The position numbers and the translations under genes were made by a program. 64,000 bases of DNA, from contig JASNZV010000014.1 of assembly GCA_048499455.1 (NCBI GenBank), positions 1 through 64,000 of the forward strand. Direction: 5' to 3'. Under the pieces are notes generated by a model. It worked only from the letters and a program-made list of their open reading frames with translations. It ran no database searches and was not told the origin of the DNA. Positions 39,604-48,905 of this stretch are shown here, in pieces; position 1 is the first letter of the stretch; every line of letters starts with the position of its first letter. Origin of the DNA: CFX5 sp023384495. GTDB lineage: Bacteria; Chloroflexota; Anaerolineae; Caldilineales; Caldilineaceae.

Positions 39604-40797
39604 TCAACTCTCTGCCCCAATTTGAAGTGCAAGTGGATCGCTAGCCCCGGCGACTGACCTGGCAGGGCGCGGCAACGGCTTCATCCCAAAGAGCCAGCGC
39701 GTCAAGTTGAAACGTTTGATCCCTTCATACCCCGCCAATGTCCCGATGAAGGAGGCGACGCAGATCAGGCTAAACTTGGCGGCAATGCTCATCTCCCACT
39801 GGACAACATAATAGCCAATCGCCACGATGACCGTCTGGTGCAGGATGTAGAATGGGTATGAGGCTTCGCTCGCATAGCGCAGGAAGCCGTTGCTAACGTT
39901 CAACCAGCGATGACCATAGCCCAGCAAAACAACCAGCCAACACCAGGTGTTGAAGCTCTTGAGCAAGAGAAACCCGGCGCCCGCGGCTGAGAATGGTTCA
40001 AAGTGAACCGCCGCGGCCTGGAGGGAGACGCGAGCCGTCATGGTCAGCAGGCCAAGCGCCAGTGCAGCAAGCCGGTGGCGGTCAATGCTTTGCTGAAAGC
40101 GTTTGTCGGCCATCAGCACAAACCCCAACAGAAAGAGTGCGAAATACCAAAGCACCGCTTTGCCGCCGATGCCAGGCAGCGCCCCGGCAAGGGCAAGAGG
40201 AATGGCAAAGAGGAAGATCAGACCGGGGCGAGCGACAAACGCGGCCAGGCGCGCCACCAAGCGTCCGCCGGCCTCTCCCTTTAGCAAGCTGAACAGAGGC
40301 AGGCCGGCCAAGGAGTAGACGAACAGGAACAGGATAAACCACAGGTGACCAGGCGTAAACTTGCCAAAATAGCCGCTCAGGTCGCTGAAGTCAAGCGCAA
40401 AATAGGTGGCGAGAAAGCCGGCAAACGACTTGGGCGGCTGCCCCTGGGTGAGCAGTGCGTAATATCCCTGCGGCGGGACAACGACGAGCACGCCAAACAG
40501 AAGCGGTATCAACAGGCGGGTGAACCGTTCCTTCGCATATTGCCCGCCGCTGCGAAAGCCCAGCGCAAACCAGGTGGAGGCGCCCGCCAGCAGAAACAGC
40601 AGCGGCATGTGCCACGGGTTGAGGAGCGCAATTACGCTGTAGCTGAGCGCGGCGCTCGTCTCCACATTCTTGGCATAAAACGGCTCCCAAATATCAAAGA
40701 TGCGCGCCGTGTGGAAAGGGATGAGCAGAAAGACCGCGATAACGCGCAGCCAGTCGATATCGTAACGGCGATCTGGTCGGGATACGAGCGTTGACAT
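39604..40797 (-). CDS. acyltransferase-3-type membrane protein (OpgC/MdoC-like)
   Basis: 397 residues from ATG 40797 (GGAG eight bases upstream). About ten membrane helices are seen. It begins YDIDWLRVIAVFLLIPFHTA, the acyltransferase-3 start in which 'R' and the later His are the conserved catalytic-type residues. LWFILFLFVYSLAGLPLFSL and SYPFYILHQTVIVAIGYYVV are further hallmarks. Such proteins move acetyl or succinyl groups onto extracellular glycans or lipids. Substrate unknown. It is followed closely by the six-helix membrane protein. Confidence 0.85.
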   Translation of the reverse strand: MSTLVSRPDRRYDIDWLRVIAVFLLIPFHTARIFDIWEPFYAKNVETSAALSYSVIALLNPWHMPLLFLLAGASTWFALGFRSGGQYAKERFTRLLIPLLFGVLVVVPPQGYYALLTQGQPPKSFAGFLATYFALDFSDLSGYFGKFTPGHLWFILFLFVYSLAGLPLFSLLKGEAGGRLVARLAAFVARPGLIFLFAIPLALAGALPGIGGKAVLWYFALFLLGFVLMADKRFQQSIDRHRLAALALGLLTMTARVSLQAAAVHFEPFSAAGAGFLLLKSFNTWCWLVVLLGYGHRWLNVSNGFLRYASEASYPFYILHQTVIVAIGYYVVQWEMSIAAKFSLICVASFIGTLAGYEGIKRFNLTRWLFGMKPLPRPARSVAGASDPLALQIGAES

Positions 40798-40849
40798 GGG
40801 CACACTCCGATCTTGCATGGTCTATGCTGAAAATCGTACAAAACAGCGC

Positions 40850-40921
40850 AACACAGAGATACACAGAGAACAGAGAGAAGAAGCTCTGCGCGCTCCGTGG
40901 CTTCTCGGCGTTCTCTGTGTT
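40850..40921. repeat. dispersed palindrome, family C
   Basis: AACACAGAGATACACAGAGA on the left pairs imperfectly with TTCTCGGCGTTCTCTGTGTT on the right across ~70 bases. A clearer copy is at 63005-63093. Confidence 0.75.
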
Positions 40922-40962
40922 CCTGCTGTTGCTGTTCCAATCAAATCCTACAGCTACCGGGC

Positions 40963-41484
40963 TCAGTTAAAGCGCAAGGTAGACAGGATGTGCAGGATCA
41001 ATTCCCGGCTTGCCGGCGCCGGGCTGCTGGTGTAGGCGCGGGCGGAGAAACCGATCTCGCCCAGCTCTTTGCTGATCTGTTCCCAGCTTTCGGCGCCGTC
41101 GGCGTTTTGCAGGTGGCAGACAGGCAACTCACCGTCGGCCACTGCCACCGTCCCATAGCCGCCAGGGCATGCGCCGCCGAAACCGACGCCCCAACGCAAC
41201 TCCACGCCGCCTTTCTCCCCCGTGAGCGCAACCCCTAGGTGTTGCCCTTCGTTTTCGGCCGGCAGTGTTTCCATCTCCCAGCCGGCCGGATAGTCAATGG
41301 CGAAACCTGCCTCCGGGTTTTCGTAGGTTTGCCAGGCGCTCTCCGCCGTTGCTAGGTCATCTGCGGGCGCAGGAGCCGCCGCTTCCCTTGTGATTGGCTG
41401 GATACACGCGCTGACCAGGAGCACAAAGAGCACCCCCATCAGCGTGAGTTGTCCGAATTTTGAGAGTCTTGTCCGAACGTTCAT
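40963..41484 (-). CDS. lipoprotein of unknown function (PsbP-like segment)
   Basis: 173 residues from ATG 41484. A signal peptide ends in the lipobox LVSAC (Cys27), so the mature protein is lipid-anchored outside the membrane. The domain begins YENPEAGFAIDYPAGWEMET, a PsbP/DUF1795-like opening, and ends with REL-type strands (ASRELILHILSTLRFN). It starts three bases after the previous gene ends, in a three-gene minus-strand operon. Function unknown. Confidence 0.75.
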   Translation of the reverse strand: MNVRTRLSKFGQLTLMGVLFVLLVSACIQPITREAAAPAPADDLATAESAWQTYENPEAGFAIDYPAGWEMETLPAENEGQHLGVALTGEKGGVELRWGVGFGGACPGGYGTVAVADGELPVCHLQNADGAESWEQISKELGEIGFSARAYTSSPAPASRELILHILSTLRFN

Positions 41485-41487
41485 TGA

Positions 41488-41760
41488 TCAATCCTTTCTT
41501 TCGTCTTGTTTGCTATTTTGATCCTCTTTGCTGCCCATGTGAACAGCCGAATCTTCTTCGAGGCGGTTCACCGCTATCAACGTGAGGCCGAGGGCGAAGA
41601 CCTTGTTCAGGACGCCGTGGAGCGCCGCCTGGTCGGCGAGTTCGCCCTCCAGCAGGGTCAATTGATTGTCTGCGTGGTGAATAGTCAGCGGCGCGAACCA
41701 TTCAGCCCAATCCTGGTCGAGCTGACCATCCATCACCAGCCGGTATCGTCGTGCGGTCAT
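41488..41760 (-). CDS. small conserved protein, paralogue of the one at 61809
   Basis: 90 residues from ATG 41760. The body TARRYRLVMDGQLDQDWAEW, then FAPLTIHHADNQLTLLEGEL and DQAALHGVLNKVFALGLTLI, lines up with the 79-residue protein at 61809. Both share 'Y-x-I/L-x3-GQ-x-D-x-W-x-EWF' and 'DQA-x-L-x-G-L/V-x4-x2-LG'. The fold is beta-alpha with no cofactor motif. It is located between a small helical protein and a lipoprotein with only 2-3 bases between genes. Function unknown. Confidence 0.75.
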   Translation of the reverse strand: MTARRYRLVMDGQLDQDWAEWFAPLTIHHADNQLTLLEGELADQAALHGVLNKVFALGLTLIAVNRLEEDSAVHMGSKEDQNSKQDERKD

Positions 41761-41762
41761 GG

Positions 41763-41996
41763 CTATTTTCCGGTTGGGGCCGGTTCGCCCTGTGCAATTG
41801 TTCCACTGCGCAGCGACCAGGCGATGGAGCGCAATGTACCGATGATCTGCACCCCCAACAGAGTGACCACTGACCGCTGCGGATTCTGAGCTTGCGCCTG
41901 GCGCACTCTCCGCTCGATGGCCGCTTGCTCTATCAGTTCCAGATGGCGCTCTCTTGCGGTTGCTGCACTCAATTCCGGGTTGTTCATGAGTAACAT
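41763..41996 (-). CDS. small protein of unknown function (77 aa)
   Basis: 77 residues from ATG 41996, with AGGGGAAA upstream. The first half is polar and helical (AATARERHLELIEQAAIERR), the second half weakly hydrophobic (VVTLLGVQIIGTLRSIAWSL). It may be a membrane-associated helix pair. It is the first gene of the three-gene operon that runs to 40963, with the next ATG two bases after its stop. Confidence 0.6.
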   Translation of the reverse strand: MLLMNNPELSAATARERHLELIEQAAIERRVRQAQAQNPQRSVVTLLGVQIIGTLRSIAWSLRSGTIAQGEPAPTGK

Positions 41997-42113
41997 GGTG
42001 CTTTCCCCCTGGTTCGTATTGATCAACATCTTGTTTTCGCGCCGTTAGCATAGCGCCAGGGAGGTCGTAGTGTCATGTGTCAAAGGTAGCAAAATCGTCC
42101 GGTGACCGGTAGC

Positions 42114-42145
42114 AAAAAACCCTGGCCCGCCAGTGTGACCAGGGT
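42114..42145 (-). terminator. intrinsic terminator for the large regulator pair
   Basis: On the minus strand ACCCTGG...CCAGGGT forms a stem around a ~13-base loop and is followed by six T residues. It starts 26 bases after the stop of the LuxR-type regulator. Confidence 0.85.
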
Positions 42146-42170
42146 CGTAGTGGGTGTAGACGAACGTGGA

Positions 42171-44924
42171 TTAGGGCAGCAGGCCCAGTTGGCGCGCCAC
42201 GGCGATGGCCTGGGTGCGGCTGGTTGCGCCCAGCTTGCCAAAGATGTTTGTGATATGGCGCTTGACCGTGCCGACCTCGATGAACAGTTGAGCGCCGATT
42301 TCTCGATTCGAGTGACCGGCAGCGATCAATACCAGCACCTCGAGTTCACGGTCGCTGAGCGGCTCGACCAGGGAAGTCTGGCGCGGGGGAGTCGTAGCAG
42401 TCGCGGCGCCATCGCTTTGCGGGCGAGGAAAGGCGGCGAGCAGCCGCTGAGCGTACCCGGCTGCACCAGCCTGCTGAACAAACGCTTGTAACAACGCCGC
42501 CATAGCAGGCCCGCCATCGACAAAGCTCCGTACATAGCGGCCCGGTTCAGCCAGGTCAAGGGCTGTCCGCAAAGCCGCCAGCGCACTGGCAAGATCGCCT
42601 TGTCGCCAATACACCTGGGCCTGCAACAGCAAAACCTTTAGCTGTCCCGCCAGCGTAGGCTGCGATGCCCACTGCTTTTGATGATGGGCCAGCCAATGGG
42701 CGGCCCCATCGGGGTCATGTTGCGCCAGGGCGAGGCGCGCCCGGGCCAGGCTGATCGTCGCCTCGCCGTTTGGTGAAGGGCCGGCCAGCCAGCGAGCAGC
42801 ATCCTGCAACCGTCCCTGCCGGAGCCAGAGTTCGAATTGGGCATGGTCAACCGCTGCCGCCAACTTCTGGGCGGCGTGCGCCAGCGTTCTCTGTTCCTGG
42901 GGGCTCTGCCCGTTCTCCGCAACCACCGAGCGCGCGGCCGCGAGCGCATTCTGGGCCCGTTCGATCTTTCCCTGGGCCGCCAGGCTATTGGCCAGCGCCA
43001 GGTAGCCATCCACCAGATGCTTGGCGTGCCCCCACTGTTTGCAGCACTCAACCGCGGCCTCGGCCTGCTGCTCGGCTGCCGTCAATTGATCCCATTCATA
43101 GAGCAGTTGGGCATAAAGGGCATGCGCCTTGCCCGTGGCCGGGTGGCTCTGCCCGCTTGCCCCGCCCCAGCGCTGCCCCCGCTCTATCGCAAGTTGGAAA
43201 ATGGCCGCTGCCCGAGGTAGATCGCCCTGCTGGGCATAGACCTCGCCCTGGCCGCCCAACGCGGCCAGATGGACAGTGGGGTTGTTCGCCTGTCCGGTCA
43301 GGGCGACTGCTTCGGCATGGGCATCGGCTGCCAGTTCATACTTCTGTTGTCGCAAATAGGCGTCGCCCAGGCTGAGCGCAATGACCCCACGCACGAGGCC
43401 TTCATCGGCCGGCAGATTGCCCAGGGCGCGTTGGGCAATAGCAATGATCTCTTCCACCGGCTCTTGCAGGTTGATCATGGCCGTGCTGCGCAGGGCGTTC
43501 AGATAACCCTGGAAGGTGTTGGCGTCAATGAGTGTGGTCGTTCCTGGCAGCTGGGTGGCAAGGGCTTGCTCCGCTGTCTCGACCCACTGTTTGGTCTGGG
43601 CAAACTGAGACCCCAGCAAGGCGATGCCGGCCTGGGCAAAGGCGAGCAGCGGGCGTGTCTGGCTCACCCCTGGCGGGAGCGCGCGCAGCCAGCGGGCCAG
43701 GCTGGCGCCCTCGTTGTTGAGGGTCAGACTCAGCACATAAGCCTCAATCCAAATGATTGCCTGGTCGTGGTCATGCGCGGCCAGGGCATGGTCAATCGCC
43801 TCGCCAATCAGGCCATTTTGCTCAAACCAGCCAGCCGCACGGCGATGCAGTTCGGGGACCTGCTCTGGGTGCAGCTTGCGCAGCCGGTTGCGCAGCAGGT
43901 CAGCAAAGAGATGGTGATAGCGATACCAGCGCCGCTCATCGTCAAGCGGAACGAGGAACAGGTTTACCTGCTCCAACGCGGCTAACTGGTTCACGCTTTC
44001 GTTCTGCCCGGTAACAGCGTCGCAGAGCGAGGCGGTCAGCCGGTCCAGCAGCGATGTCTGTAACAGAAACCGCTGCACCGGTTCGGGTTGCCGGCGCAAC
44101 ACTTCTTCGGTCAGATAATCCAGAATGTAGCGATGGCTGCCGGAAAAGGATTGGACAAATTCGCTGGGGTCGCGCTGCCCGCGGATGGAGAGCGCCGCCA
44201 GTTGCAGACCGGTGATCCAGCCTTCGGTGCGTTGCTCCAGCGCGGCGACATCGGCTGCGCTCAACTGTAGTTCCATCACTTGATTCAAGAAAGCGGCGGC
44301 CTCTCCCTCGGTAAAACGCAGGTCATCGGTGCGCACCTCGTTTAGATAGCTGCGCGCCCGCCAGCGGGCCAACGGCAGCGGCGGGTCGGCGCGGCTGATG
44401 AGGACCAGATGCGCCTGATGGGGCAGATGCTCCACAAAAAAAGTCATGGCGTCGTGTATCGCCGGTGTCGTGACAACGTGATAGTCATCCAACACCAGGG
44501 CGATGGGCGAAGCGAGCGCGCCGAGGCCATTGAGCAGCAGGGTGAGGATCGCTTTGGCTGAAGGGGGCTGTGGCGCCGCCAGCAGGGTCTGCGCCGTTTC
44601 GCCCAGGCCGGGCTGGCAGGTGCGTAAGGCGGCAATCAAATAGGTGAAGAAGCGAGTAAGATCGTTGTCGTCCTCGTCGAGTGACAACCAGCCATAGGGG
44701 CGATCCACCCGCGCCATCCACTCGCAGATGAGGGTGCTCTTGCCATAGCCGGCCGATGCAACGATCAAGGTCACCGGCCTGCTAAAGGCGCAGTTCAAGT
44801 GGGTGACCAGGCGCGGCCGCGGGACGCGTTGGGGCCGGCACGGCGGAACGTGGAGCTTGGTGGTCAACAACGGCAGCGGGGTTGTTGGATGGTCAAACAT
44901 CTTTGTCGTAACTTTCTGGCTCAA
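42171..44924 (-). CDS. MalT-like LuxR-family ATP-dependent transcriptional regulator
   Basis: 917 residues from TTG 44924, or 909 from ATG 44900; the TTG overlaps the upstream stop (TTGA). The N-terminal STAND ATPase has the P-loop VASAGYGKSTLI near residue 57 and IALVLDDYHVV as Walker B. FVEHLPHQAHLVLISRADPP and LRFTEGEAAAFLNQ are typical MalT-family segments. TPR-like repeats fill residues ~400-820. The LuxR helix-turn-helix (SDRELEVLVLIAAGHSNREI, then VGTVKRHITNIFGKLGA) is at the C-terminus. A ligand is thought to release the ATPase and allow oligomerisation on DNA. It is co-transcribed with the XRE/ATPase gene upstream. Confidence 0.9.
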   Translation of the reverse strand: MSQKVTTKMFDHPTTPLPLLTTKLHVPPCRPQRVPRPRLVTHLNCAFSRPVTLIVASAGYGKSTLICEWMARVDRPYGWLSLDEDDNDLTRFFTYLIAALRTCQPGLGETAQTLLAAPQPPSAKAILTLLLNGLGALASPIALVLDDYHVVTTPAIHDAMTFFVEHLPHQAHLVLISRADPPLPLARWRARSYLNEVRTDDLRFTEGEAAAFLNQVMELQLSAADVAALEQRTEGWITGLQLAALSIRGQRDPSEFVQSFSGSHRYILDYLTEEVLRRQPEPVQRFLLQTSLLDRLTASLCDAVTGQNESVNQLAALEQVNLFLVPLDDERRWYRYHHLFADLLRNRLRKLHPEQVPELHRRAAGWFEQNGLIGEAIDHALAAHDHDQAIIWIEAYVLSLTLNNEGASLARWLRALPPGVSQTRPLLAFAQAGIALLGSQFAQTKQWVETAEQALATQLPGTTTLIDANTFQGYLNALRSTAMINLQEPVEEIIAIAQRALGNLPADEGLVRGVIALSLGDAYLRQQKYELAADAHAEAVALTGQANNPTVHLAALGGQGEVYAQQGDLPRAAAIFQLAIERGQRWGGASGQSHPATGKAHALYAQLLYEWDQLTAAEQQAEAAVECCKQWGHAKHLVDGYLALANSLAAQGKIERAQNALAAARSVVAENGQSPQEQRTLAHAAQKLAAAVDHAQFELWLRQGRLQDAARWLAGPSPNGEATISLARARLALAQHDPDGAAHWLAHHQKQWASQPTLAGQLKVLLLQAQVYWRQGDLASALAALRTALDLAEPGRYVRSFVDGGPAMAALLQAFVQQAGAAGYAQRLLAAFPRPQSDGAATATTPPRQTSLVEPLSDRELEVLVLIAAGHSNREIGAQLFIEVGTVKRHITNIFGKLGATSRTQAIAVARQLGLLP

Positions 44925-47488
44925 ACAACCATAAAAAGTTCTCTGGCAAGCTTCTCTATCGTTGTTGTTCGCGCTTGCCTCTCAACATTGGCAATCTGCT
45001 CCGGCGTAAAGCGCCCTTCCAGTTCGGCGCACAGTTGACTGGCGCGCTCCTTGGTTTCCGCGGTGCTGGCGGGATGGTGTGATACCAACAGCGCCACTGC
45101 CAGCGCCTGTTCAGCCTGGCCGGCCCGCGCCTGCAGATCGGCCAGCCCAACCAGCGCATCGAGCGCCAGCGGGGAAGAGTGTGCTTCCAGCGCCGTAGCG
45201 AGCGCCTGGCGAAAGATGCGCTCTGCGCTGGCCAGGTCGCCTGCCGCCGCTCTGACCTCGCCCAAATAGGTGAGCGAGCGGGCAATATCCCAACCGGTGA
45301 CAAACTTGTCAAACACATCCAGACTCTTGTTGAGATAGGATTCAGCCTCGGCAAGTTTGCCCTGCGCGAGATAGGCCAGGCCCAAATAGCGGTAGGCCGT
45401 GCCCATTCCCCAGCGGTCGCCCACCTGCGAGCAGAGCGTCAGACTTTCCCGCAGGCAAGCTTCCGCCTCGGCGTAGTGACCCAGTATGATGGCGGTGGGG
45501 CTGAGAAAATTCAGGCCCAGCGCAATCGAGCGGGCATCGCCAATGGTGCGCCAAAGGGCCAGATATTCGTGCATTTCGGCGTACCCTTCGTCGTAGCGCC
45601 CCAATAAAGTGGCGGTATAGCCCAGATTGAAGCCAGCGTAAGCCGCGGCCCACCAGTCTCTGGTCTGCTCGGCGCAGGCCAGCGCCTCGGACATCAGGGC
45701 GTGCGCCCGGTCGAGTTCGCCGTTTAGATGGGTGATCACGCCACGATAGAGCAGTGGATGAGACAATAACGCTGGATCATTGAGCGGGCGGAGCAGGCGG
45801 AGACTTTCGTCGAGCAACGCCAACGCCTGGTCGAACTGCCCCCAACGAAAGTAGAGCAACGCTTGCAGGGAAAAGGTCTCACCCAATACTTTTTGCCGTT
45901 CCGCGTCGGCGGCTCTGGCTCGCAGCGCCTGCACCAGGAGTTCCAATTGCTCGATGCCCTGGCGCAGCCAGCCCCCGATTTCATGCAGCCAGCCAACACT
46001 CTTGACTGCCTCTCCAAGTGCTACAAACCTTTCTCGTTCAATAGCCCAGGCCCAGGCCACCCGTATGTTGTCGATCTCATCCGTCAACTCGCGGATCGCC
46101 TCGCGCTGGCCGGCGCTTTTCAGTGATTTTTCTCGTATGCGCAAGCGGGCCAGATAGTAGTCGGCGTGCCGGTCGCGGACGGCTGCGTGCTGCGGGTCGC
46201 TGCTTAGATGAGCCAGGGCATATTGCCGGATCACCTCGTGGAGATCATATCGCCCTTGCTCCCTATGGCGTATGAGCGACTTGGAGACGAGGGCCAGCAG
46301 CACCGGCAGGGTTGCGCCGGCCACCTGTTCGGCGGCCTCGCGCGCAAAGCCACCCTGGAAGACAGCCAGCCGGCAGAGCACGCTTCGTTCGTTGGCGGCC
46401 AACAGGTTCCACGAGTGCTCAAAGGTCGCCCGCAAACTCCGTTGGCGCTGGGGCACGTCACGCATCGAGGTGGCCAGAAAATCTAGACCCCATTCAATCT
46501 CCTGGGCGATTTCGCGGCAACTCAACACCGGAACCCAGGCTGCGGCCAGTTCGATCCCCAGTGGCATCCCCTCCACCAACTGGCAAATCTGCACCACGGC
46601 CGGTTGCTCCGCGTCCTGCAGCGTAAAACCCCGGTGCGCCCGGCGAGCGCTTTGGACGAAGAGGGCGACTGCACTGTTTTCATTCATATCACCGGCTGAG
46701 CCAGTCGGCGGCACGGGCAAGCCCTCGATTTCAAAGACCCATTCCCCGTGCAGGTGCAGCCGTTCGCGCGAGGTGACCAGCAACTTCAGCCCCGGCGCCT
46801 GTTGCTCTATCTCCGCCAGCACCGGGCCGGCCTCCAACAAATGTTCAAAATTGTCCAGCACCAGCAGCAGACATTTCTGCCGCAGATGGTGCACGAGTTG
46901 CACCTGCGGCTCAGCCGGGCCGGAAAAGGTGAAACCCAGCGCATCGGCCATGGCCGGAACGATAAACTGGGCCGAGGTGAGCGGGGCCAGCCCCACAAAA
47001 TAGACGCCATCGGGGAAGAGTTTGCTCTGGGTACAGGCGACTTCCAGGGCCAGGCGCGTCTTGCCGATGCCACCCGGCCCCACCAGGGTGAGCAAGCGGC
47101 ATTGTGGATCGCGCAGGAGCCGGGACAGGGTAGCCAGTTCTGCATCGCGGCCAATCATAGGGGTCAGTGGGGTGGGCAACTGTACCACAGGCGAGGACGG
47201 GGTTGGCCGCGACCGCACGGGCGCTGGCAAGGGCACTGCGGTCTTCAGCCGTTCGACGCGCTCCACACCGCGAGCCACTTTGACAAAGGTGGGAACCTCT
47301 GCCGGCGGGATTTCCAGACATTGGGCCAGCAGTTCAGCGATCTGCCGGGAGGGTCGCCGCTCATCGCTCTCGATCTTGCGCAGGCTGGATACCGAGCAGC
47401 CCACGCACTGAGCCAACTCTTCACGGGTCAGGTCAAGGAGCCGGCGTCGCTTGCTTACCCACGCCCCAAATGAAACCTCAGCGTCCAT
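44921..47488 (-). CDS. XRE helix-turn-helix, NB-ARC-type ATPase and TPR regulator
   Basis: 855 residues from ATG 47488 (GGAGGGTGAGG just upstream); longer in-frame starts run into the palindromic DNA. Residues 5-60 are an XRE-type helix-turn-helix (SKRRRLLDLTREELAQCVGC, then SSLRKIESDERRPS). The P-loop GPGGIGKT is at 137-144 and LLLVLDNFEHLL is Walker B. VTSRERLHLHGEWVFEIEGL is typical of these signal ATPases. From ~residue 480 repeated helical pairs form TPRs (QALLYFRWGQFDQALALLDE, LGLAYLAQGKLAEAESYLNK). It is a large sensor-regulator with unknown ligand. Confidence 0.9.
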   Translation of the reverse strand: MDAEVSFGAWVSKRRRLLDLTREELAQCVGCSVSSLRKIESDERRPSRQIAELLAQCLEIPPAEVPTFVKVARGVERVERLKTAVPLPAPVRSRPTPSSPVVQLPTPLTPMIGRDAELATLSRLLRDPQCRLLTLVGPGGIGKTRLALEVACTQSKLFPDGVYFVGLAPLTSAQFIVPAMADALGFTFSGPAEPQVQLVHHLRQKCLLLVLDNFEHLLEAGPVLAEIEQQAPGLKLLVTSRERLHLHGEWVFEIEGLPVPPTGSAGDMNENSAVALFVQSARRAHRGFTLQDAEQPAVVQICQLVEGMPLGIELAAAWVPVLSCREIAQEIEWGLDFLATSMRDVPQRQRSLRATFEHSWNLLAANERSVLCRLAVFQGGFAREAAEQVAGATLPVLLALVSKSLIRHREQGRYDLHEVIRQYALAHLSSDPQHAAVRDRHADYYLARLRIREKSLKSAGQREAIRELTDEIDNIRVAWAWAIERERFVALGEAVKSVGWLHEIGGWLRQGIEQLELLVQALRARAADAERQKVLGETFSLQALLYFRWGQFDQALALLDESLRLLRPLNDPALLSHPLLYRGVITHLNGELDRAHALMSEALACAEQTRDWWAAAYAGFNLGYTATLLGRYDEGYAEMHEYLALWRTIGDARSIALGLNFLSPTAIILGHYAEAEACLRESLTLCSQVGDRWGMGTAYRYLGLAYLAQGKLAEAESYLNKSLDVFDKFVTGWDIARSLTYLGEVRAAAGDLASAERIFRQALATALEAHSSPLALDALVGLADLQARAGQAEQALAVALLVSHHPASTAETKERASQLCAELEGRFTPEQIANVERQARTTTIEKLARELFMVV

Positions 47489-47828
47489 CCTCACCCTCCT
47501 CGCCTCGGATGAAGCACACCATCTATGACCCGACGACCCGTGCGTTGCACCTGCAAGATGCGATGCACGTGCGAGGTGCAACGTACTTTTCAAGTGCATC
47601 GCCCCTCTGGACGGGCTGAAATGTCAACAGAACCCGCTCCGATTATATCACAGTTTGTGTCACTTCAGGTAACAGATCACGGGGCGCCTCTTGGGGCAGC
47701 CGGCGTCCCCACAGCGAACTGGGTATGTGGTTTACTCCCTTTCAAGATGTGTAGCCAGAGCAAGCGCCTCTTACACAGAGGCAGGAGTGAGGCCAATTCT
47801 TGAACCGAACCCGTGACAAAGGCCGAGG
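47489..47828. other. gap with family-B palindromes between divergent genes
   Basis: 340 bases without a supported gene. At 47540-47610 two family-B units follow each other: GTGCGTTGCACCTGCAAGAT then GCGATGCACG, and GCGAGGTGCAACGTAC then GTGCATCGCCCC. The rest shows nothing recognisable. Confidence 0.6.
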
Positions 47829-48299
47829 ATGACCGCAAACGATGCTACACCGCCCAACCAGACCGGTCGCGACGATACCTGGCAGACGCTCATCGAATTC
47901 TCGCTGCCAGGGGAATCGGGCAATGAGCGCCTGGCGGAGGAGCGGGTTGCCGCGTCGGTGCAAAGGCTGAATTGTTCGCCGGCGCTCCTGCGGCGGCTCA
48001 GGCTCACCGTGGTCAAGGCCGCAGAGGATGTGATCGAGCGCGGTCGCTTAGGCGGCTCGAGAACGGTGCTCCACATTCGGGTGCTGACGCCAGACCCGGA
48101 TGGGGCGACAGTGGCTGGCAGCCAAACCAGCGATGAGGGGACCGGACAGCGGGCGCAACCACCCAGCCAGCCAACTGCCCGTAGTTGGGGTCTCTTCTTG
48201 GTTCAGAAGCAGGAGGATGAGGGACAAACGGTGGCTGGGGCATCGCGTTTCTTGATCGAACTGTTTCTGTACCAGGAGCGCAAGCAAGCTCAGCGGTAA
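47829..48299 (+). CDS. possible anti-sigma-factor-like ATP-binding protein
   Basis: 156 residues from ATG 47829. The start TLIEFSLPGESGNERLAEER, then ALLRRLRLTVVKAAEDVIER, resembles the first part of RsbW/SpoIIAB-type HATPase_c_2 proteins, including 'PSxPGNERLA' and the helix that normally carries the N-box. The expected second half with a G-box (D-x-G-x-G) is not seen. Instead a Gln/Ser/Thr-rich loop and a strand RSWGLFLVQKQEDEG, then SRFLIELFLYQE, follow. It may be a divergent or inactive member. It diverges from the big XRE/ATPase gene. Confidence 0.4.
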   Translation: MTANDATPPNQTGRDDTWQTLIEFSLPGESGNERLAEERVAASVQRLNCSPALLRRLRLTVVKAAEDVIERGRLGGSRTVLHIRVLTPDPDGATVAGSQTSDEGTGQRAQPPSQPTARSWGLFLVQKQEDEGQTVAGASRFLIELFLYQERKQAQR

Positions 48300-48362
48300 A
48301 AACGGTACAAATGAGTAGAACCTGTCCAATTTTTTACAAGAAATTGCTTTTAGGAGACAACG

Positions 48363-48893
48363 ATGAATCTGTTCTTGCTTTACTTGATTTTGTTACGCCT
48401 GACGCACATCGTTGCCGGGGCGCTCTGGGTGGGCGCGGCCGTGGCCTACTTTCTCTTCTTTGGGCCGACAGCCAAAGGGCTGGGGCCGGCCGGGCCGAAG
48501 TTCATGCAGCAGTTAGTGGGCAAGCACCGCTACCCGCTCTTTATGAACGGGGCTAGCATCCTTGCGATTCTGAGCGGGCTGGGGCTCCTCTGGTTTGCTT
48601 CGGGGGGCCTGAACGGGGCCTGGCTCACCACGGGGCCGGGGCTGGGCTTTACCATGGGCTCACTGGCCGGGTTGGCCGCCTTCGGCGTCGGCTGCTTCGG
48701 TATCAGGCCGCGCGCCGAGGCGTTGGGCGCGCTCGGTGCGAGCATTGCCGCAGCGGGCGGCCCGCCCACACCGGAGCAGGGCGCCGAGCTAGGGCGGTTG
48801 GACGCCGAGATCCACTTCTACGAGCGGTGGGATGTGCTACTGCTCGTCGTCTCGTTGGTCATGATGGCCACAGCCCGCTACTGGGTTTTTTGA
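48363..48893 (+). CDS. DUF2269/CopD-like membrane protein
   Basis: 176 residues from ATG 48363 (AGGAG upstream). Four membrane helices: LILLRLTHIVAGALWVGAAV, ASILAILSGLGLLWFASGG, MGSLAGLAAFGVGCFGIRPR and WDVLLLVVSLVMMATARYWV. The first helix has a His ('RLTHIVAGALWVG') as in CopD-like/DUF2269 proteins. A conserved-looking loop between helices three and four is Ala/Gly-rich. Its position before a cupredoxin gene suggests a copper or redox role, by inference. Confidence 0.65.
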   Translation: MNLFLLYLILLRLTHIVAGALWVGAAVAYFLFFGPTAKGLGPAGPKFMQQLVGKHRYPLFMNGASILAILSGLGLLWFASGGLNGAWLTTGPGLGFTMGSLAGLAAFGVGCFGIRPRAEALGALGASIAAAGGPPTPEQGAELGRLDAEIHFYERWDVLLLVVSLVMMATARYWVF

Positions 48894-48905
48894 GAGGGGG
48901 ACGCC

